A DNA stretch of 64,000 nucleotides from JAOUEA01 sp963825685. Its GTDB lineage: Bacteria; Actinomycetota; UBA4738; HRBIN12. The stretch is taken from positions 1-64,000 of the forward strand of contig CAWGUD010000027.1 in NCBI GenBank assembly GCA_963825685.1, given 5' to 3'. A program made the translations under genes and the position numbers. Under the pieces are notes generated by a model, which saw only the letters and a list, made by a program, of their open reading frames with translations, made no database searches and was not told the DNA's origin. Of this stretch, positions 60,395 through 64,000 are shown one piece after another; the stretch's first letter is position 1; each line of letters begins with the position of its first letter.

Positions 60395-61579
60395 TCACTC
60401 CTTCGTCGCTTCGTCCGCGGGGGGCTTCGAGAACGGCGCGTTCTCGGGGATGCGGCCCTGCGGCACCGTCTCCCAGTACATGCGGTTGAACAGCCACTTC
60501 GCGGTGTGCCAGGCGCGGTTGGGCTTCGGTGGCTCCGGCGGGTGGTCGTAGTCGAACCGCAGCGACGTCGCCTGACCGTTGCCGGTCTCGAGGAAGCACA
60601 TCACCCGGCCGCCGTAGTTCTCCTTCGGGGCGGTGCCGTTCACGAGCGACGCGATACGGCTCGCGATCACGGGCGCCTCGAAGTGCGCGGTCGATCCCGA
60701 CTTCGAGATCGGCAGGTTCGTCGCGTCGCCGAGGCCGAAGATGCGCTCGTGCCCCTCGACGTTGAGCGTGTGCTTGTCGGTGGGCAGCCATCCGCCGGGA
60801 TCGCCGAGCTCGGAGTCGATCACGACCTGGGCCCCCTTGTGAGGCGGCACGAGCACGAGCAGGTCGTACTCCTGCTTCTCGCCCTCGAGCGACTCGACCA
60901 CGCCGGCGCTCGGATCGACGGCCTCCACGTTGAAGAAGGTCGTGAGGCCGATGCCGCGTTCGTCCATGTACGGCTGGATCAGCTTCGAGGCGCTCTCGAT
61001 CGTGAACGCCCGGTTCAGCGGCGAGAGCAGCTCGATCTCGCTCTTGTCGCGGACACCCTTGTGCCGCAGGTACTCCTCGACCATGAACGTGAACTCGACG
61101 GGCGCCGGCGGGCACTTGTACGGGATGCCGGCGACGCCGACCTTGAGCCGGCCACCGTCGAACCGGCGGAGCTCCTGCGCCAGCCGCTCCGCGCCGTCGA
61201 GCGAGTAGAACTCGAACGCGCCCTCGGACAGGCCGGGGATCTGCTCGGGAACGAGCCGTGACCCGGTCGCGACCACCAGGTAGTCCCATTCGAGGCTCCC
61301 GCCGCGTTCGAGCTGGACGGTGCCCGCGTCGGGATGGATGCGCACCGCCTTCTCGATCGCCAGGTCGACCCCCGGGCGCAGCAGGGTGCGCTCCTCGCGG
61401 CTCAGCCAATGGCCCTTCGCCTCGCCGAGCGCGACGTAGAGGTAGCCGGGCTGGTAGTCGTGCATGCCGGTGGGATCGACCACCGTCACGCGCGCGTCAC
61501 GGCCCAGCTCCTTGTCGAGCAGGTTCGCGACGAGGGTGCCGCCGACGCCGCCCCCCAGCACCACCACGCGTGCCGGCAT
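60395..61579 (-). CDS. sulfide:quinone-oxidoreductase-like flavoprotein
   Basis: This 394-residue FAD-dependent NDH-2/SQR-type oxidoreductase has VVVLGGGVGGTLVANLL, YLVVATGSRLVPEQIPG, a GIPYKCPPAPVEF segment with a conserved Cys, and FGLGDATNLPISKSGSTA. The C-terminus has a short amphipathic region suited to membrane contact. The single CPPAP cysteine resembles some SQR types, but canonical redox pairs are not all visible. It lies between two tusA genes, which supports a sulfide or persulfide substrate. Confidence 0.83.
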   Translation of the reverse strand: MPARVVVLGGGVGGTLVANLLDKELGRDARVTVVDPTGMHDYQPGYLYVALGEAKGHWLSREERTLLRPGVDLAIEKAVRIHPDAGTVQLERGGSLEWDYLVVATGSRLVPEQIPGLSEGAFEFYSLDGAERLAQELRRFDGGRLKVGVAGIPYKCPPAPVEFTFMVEEYLRHKGVRDKSEIELLSPLNRAFTIESASKLIQPYMDERGIGLTTFFNVEAVDPSAGVVESLEGEKQEYDLLVLVPPHKGAQVVIDSELGDPGGWLPTDKHTLNVEGHERIFGLGDATNLPISKSGSTAHFEAPVIASRIASLVNGTAPKENYGGRVMCFLETGNGQATSLRFDYDHPPEPPKPNRAWHTAKWLFNRMYWETVPQGRIPENAPFSKPPADEATKE

Positions 61580-61585
61580 CGTCGA

Positions 61586-61825
61586 TCACCTCACCTTCCG
61601 GATGATGAACCGCGTGAACCCGTCCTCCGGCACGACCTCGACGAGCTCGTGCTGGGCCTTGGCGACCCACGCCGGGATGTCGGTCTTCGAGCCCTCGTCG
61701 CTGGAGAGCACCTCGATCACGTCGCCGACCTGCCCCTCACGGATCGCGCCGATCAGGGTCATCAGCGGGCCGGGGCATGCCATGCCCTTCGCGTCGATCG
61801 ACCTCGTCACTTCCGTCGTCGTCAT
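61586..61825 (-). CDS. TusA-like sulfur carrier (second copy)
   Basis: This 79-residue protein has the motif AKGMACPGPLMTLIGAI (CPxP) and ends FTRFIIRKVR. The ATG at 61825 is chosen because a GGAGGTGG site stands nine bases before it; an ATG 15 bases upstream lies before that site. It shares architecture with, but is clearly distinct from, the copy at 60114. Confidence 0.88.
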   Translation of the reverse strand: MTTTEVTRSIDAKGMACPGPLMTLIGAIREGQVGDVIEVLSSDEGSKTDIPAWVAKAQHELVEVVPEDGFTRFIIRKVR

Positions 61826-61844
61826 CGTTGCCACCTCCATGTCG

Positions 61845-62252
61845 TCAGATGAACGTCACGGGGCCGTCGGCTTCCATGAAGAAGCTCGCGACGCCCCAGA
61901 CGCCGTCGACCATCGGATCGAGGTCGTCGGTCGTGATGTGGAACATCTCCATCGAGTCCGCGCAGGCCTGGATGCGCACCTCGCCGAGGTCCTTGGCCTG
62001 GCGGAAGAGCTCGCTCCAGTGCGTCTTGCCCTGGTCGCGCATCGCTCGCTCACCCTCGGGACCCGCCTCCGGCGAGACCCCGTGGTCCTTCAGGATGCGG
62101 TCGGCCCGGAACGCGTCGAGCGCCCAGTACTGCAGGAAGACGTCGACGGGACGAGCCATCGCCGCCGCCCCGACCGTCAACACCGCGGCGGCCTGCAGCT
62201 TGTCGTCGGTGCCGGAGAACAAGACCAGCGAGAGCCGATCGTCGGTGCTCAT
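61845..62252 (-). CDS. DsrE-family protein
   Basis: This 135-residue DsrE-fold protein has SLVLFSGTDDKLQAAAVLTV, AMARPVDVFLQYWALDAF and IQACADSMEMFHI with a conserved Cys. It is the first gene of the sulfur operon; the promoter would lie in 62253-62400. A GGAAGGGG site precedes the ATG. It probably receives or passes sulfur with the adjacent TusA. Confidence 0.85.
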   Translation of the reverse strand: MSTDDRLSLVLFSGTDDKLQAAAVLTVGAAAMARPVDVFLQYWALDAFRADRILKDHGVSPEAGPEGERAMRDQGKTHWSELFRQAKDLGEVRIQACADSMEMFHITTDDLDPMVDGVWGVASFFMEADGPVTFI

Positions 62253-62417
62253 GGCGTACCCCTTCCGTTCGTACCCCTGTGTCGTCACCGTCAGCATCGA
62301 ACGGATCGGAGGCCCGTGCGCTGGGGGCGTGAGACCCCCCACGGCAGGGACCGTCGGGACCGCGCGAGGGGAATACGGGATGGCCGTGACGGTTCCCGGC
62401 ACGGCTACGATGCGCCC

Positions 62418-63999
62418 GTGCTCGACCTCTGGATCGCCTCGGCCACGGTCGTCGACGGGACCGGCGCCCCCGCCTACTCGGCGTCGGTGGGCGTTGACAC
62501 GCGGCCGCATCGCGGTGATCGCCCGCGACCCCGCGGACCCCGAACCTCCGGCGGAGCACCGGCTCGACGGCGCCGGCCTCGTGCTCTCCCCCGGGTTCGT
62601 CGACGTGCACAACCACTCGGACCTCGGTGCGCTCGTGGACCCGACGATGCCCTCGACGCTGCGCCAAGGCGTGACGAGCGTGGTCGTGGGCAACTGCGGG
62701 ATGTCGCCGTTCCCGGCATCGTCGGCGACCGAGCTCGCATCGTGGGCCGGAGGAGACCCCTCCGAGATGGATCTGGACTTCGGATCGTTCGGGGGGTTCC
62801 TGGAGCGGGTCGAGGCATCGGGGCCCGCCGTGAACGTCGCGGCGCTGGTCGGTCACGGGTCGGTGCGCGACCTCGTGATGGGCCTCGAGCGACGCGCCCC
62901 CACCGACGAGGAGCTCGCCGCGATGCGGCGGACGGTGGCCGAGGCGATGGACGCCGGTGCCGTCGGCCTGTCGACCGGCCTGATCTACGTGCCCGGCATG
63001 TACTCGTCGACCGACGAGATCGTCGCCCTCGCCGAGGAAGCCGCCCGCGCCGGCGGCATCTACGCGTCGCACATCCGCGGCGAGGGCGCCCACCTCTTCC
63101 GCGCCGTGAACGAGGCGATCGAGATCGGACGCCGCGCCGGGCTCGGGGTGCACGTGAGCCACCTGAAGTGCGAGACCTCGCACATGTGGGGCCGGGCGAG
63201 CGAGCTGCTGGCCCTGGTGCACGACGCCGACGACGTGACCGGCGACCAGTACCCGTACGCGGCCTGGGCCTCCGTGCTCTGGTCCCTGCTCCCCGAGTGG
63301 GCGCCCGTGGCCGAGCTCCCGGCGATGCTGGCCGACCGCGCCACCCGCGATCGGCTGATCGCGTCCGTCGAGCAGGGCGAGGGCGACGCGTTCCAGTCGT
63401 CGGTCGACGGGGTCGGCTGGGACCGGATCGTGATCGAGGACACCGCCGACCGAGGGTGCAACGGGCTCGACGTCGCGGCGATCGCCGAACGGCGAGGGGT
63501 CGAGCCGGTCGAGGCGTTCTTCCAGCTGCTGGTCGAGGAGCCCAGCACCTCCTGCATCGGCCACGCGATGCACGAGGACGACGTGCGCACGATCCTGGCC
63601 GACCCGGAGATCATGGTGGCGTCGGATGCCGTCTCGGTCGCGCCCGACGGACCGATGGCCGACGTCCCGGTGCACCCGCGCACGTACGGGACCTTCCCCC
63701 GCGTGCTGGGGCCCGCGGTCCGAGACGGCGTGCTCTCGCTGGAAGCAGCCGTTCGCACGATGACGTCGCTGCCGGCAGACCGCTTCGGCCTGTCCGGTCG
63801 GGGGCGCGTCGAGGAAGGTGCGTGGGCCGATCTCGCGCTGTTCGACGCCGACACCGTGACCGATCGCGCGACGTTCGAACGGCCGCACGCGTTCCCCGAC
63901 GGCTTCGAGGCCATGATCGTCGGAGGCACGGTCGCGTGGCAGCGAGGGGACGACCGCATCCGGCGGGCGGGACGGGTCCTCCGCCGTGGCGAGGGATAG
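62418..63999 (+). CDS. N-acyl-D-amino-acid deacylase / D-aminoacylase (one frameshift)
   Basis: This metal-dependent amidohydrolase of about 527 residues has GLVLSPGFVDVHNHSDLGAL (HxH metal pair), GNCGMSPF, GLSTGLIYVPGMYSSTDEIV, GIYASHIRGEG, GLGVHVSHLKCE and VASDAVSVAPDGPM. It cleaves N-acyl groups from D-amino acids. A shift near 62495 joins the N-terminal SATVVDGTGAPAYSASVG to RGRIAVIARDP. The GTG at 62418 is six bases past a TACGAT box, so the message may be leaderless. It is complete, ending one base before the window edge, and divergent from the sulfur operon. Confidence 0.87.
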   Translation, partial: MLDLWIASATVVDGTGAPAYSASVGVDTRPHRGDRPRPRGPRTSGGAPARRRRPRALPRVRRRAQPLGPRCARGPDDALDAAPRRDERGRGQLRDVAVPGIVGDRARIVGRRRPLRDGSGLRIVRGVPGAGRGIGARRERRGAGRSRVGARPRDGPRATRPHRRGARRDAADGGRGDGRRCRRPVDRPDLRARHVLVDRRDRRPRRGSRPRRRHLRVAHPRRGRPPLPRRERGDRDRTPRRARGAREPPEVRDLAHVGPGERAAGPGARRRRRDRRPVPVRGLGLRALVPAPRVGARGRAPGDAGRPRHPRSADRVRRAGRGRRVPVVGRRGRLGPDRDRGHRRPRVQRARRRGDRRTARGRAGRGVLPAAGRGAQHLLHRPRDARGRRAHDPGRPGDHGGVGCRLGRARRTDGRRPGAPAHVRDLPPRAGARGPRRRALAGSSRSHDDVAAGRPLRPVRSGARRGRCVGRSRAVRRRHRDRSRDVRTAARVPRRLRGHDRRRHGRVAARGRPHPAGGTGPPPWRGI

Positions 64000-64000
64000 G

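Overview
The window is a GC-rich stretch of bacterial chromosome whose codon third positions are almost all G or C. Gene content points to the Actinomycetota: a DUF3263 protein, DUF3054, DUF5679 and DUF6941 families, a LytR C-terminal-domain protein, an F420-type luciferase-like oxidoreductase, an MmpL-type exporter, a HrcA/CIRCE-controlled groEL, and many genes that look leaderless. No rRNA, tRNA, CRISPR array, prophage or insertion sequence was found, so this reads as ordinary chromosome. I would not name a class or genus from the sequence alone. About 19 genes are broken by one-base shifts, mostly inside short C or G runs, and each can be read through by changing frame. This looks much more like uncorrected long-read assembly error than gene decay, so these genes are annotated as whole genes with the shift positions given.

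Layout. 1-5.5 kb: a (GC)34 tract, a Tat-type polyamine-binding-like lipoprotein, an SDR, an alpha/beta hydrolase, a FAD amine-oxidase-like enzyme and DUF3054. 5.5-9.1 kb: polysaccharide deacetylase, DCC-family protein fused to an AlkD-like repair protein, LLM oxidoreductase and Dps. 9.2-12.6 kb: MmpL exporter and its divergent TetR regulator. 12.6-15.5 kb: threonine-to-glycine genes kbl and tdh, flanking a DUF6941 gene. 15.6-24.4 kb: a lipoprotein, two PAS-GGDEF-EAL cyclic-di-GMP proteins, a DEAD-box helicase and a transketolase. 24.4-30.1 kb: a KamA-type radical SAM aminomutase and a secreted or anchored phosphoesterase, anchored protein and sulfatase. 30.1-32.4 kb: molybdenum cofactor genes (a Mog-XdhC fusion and moaA). 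32.5-38.7 kb: peptide-binding lipoprotein, anchored thioredoxin, S9 peptidase, PrmC-like methyltransferase and GroES-like protein. 38.7-43.2 kb: a tight four-gene operon of M20 peptidase, membrane-anchored ATP-grasp ligase, C45-type Ntn-hydrolase and YjbQ. 43.3-49.5 kb: two small unknown genes, an SLH-NlpC/P60 cell-wall hydrolase, a thioesterase, an MFS-cNMP fusion and groEL. 49.7-59.5 kb: a second S9 peptidase, YihY, a PPOX-fold protein, acetyl-CoA synthetase, DUF5679, an Rrf2 regulator, a response regulator, a LytR_C protein, DUF3263 and a GAF-GAF-PAS histidine kinase. 59.6-62.3 kb: a five-gene sulfur-relay operon (DsrE, TusA, SQR-like, TusA, DsrE2). 62.4-64 kb: an N-acyl-D-amino-acid deacylase.

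Two regulatory patterns tie separate regions together. A TCAAG-N15-GCCGA(T/A) motif, the form of a sigma-28 (FliA/SigD/WhiG) promoter, lies upstream of both GGDEF-EAL genes and of the cell-wall hydrolase, which suggests one regulon for cyclic-di-GMP signalling and wall remodelling. A TANNNT box sits 6-9 nt before the start codon of at least nine genes, which suggests widespread leaderless transcription. The strongest candidates for undescribed biology are the M20/ATP-grasp/C45/YjbQ operon, the duplicated DsrE/TusA operon around an SQR-like flavoprotein, and the putative sigma-28 regulon.
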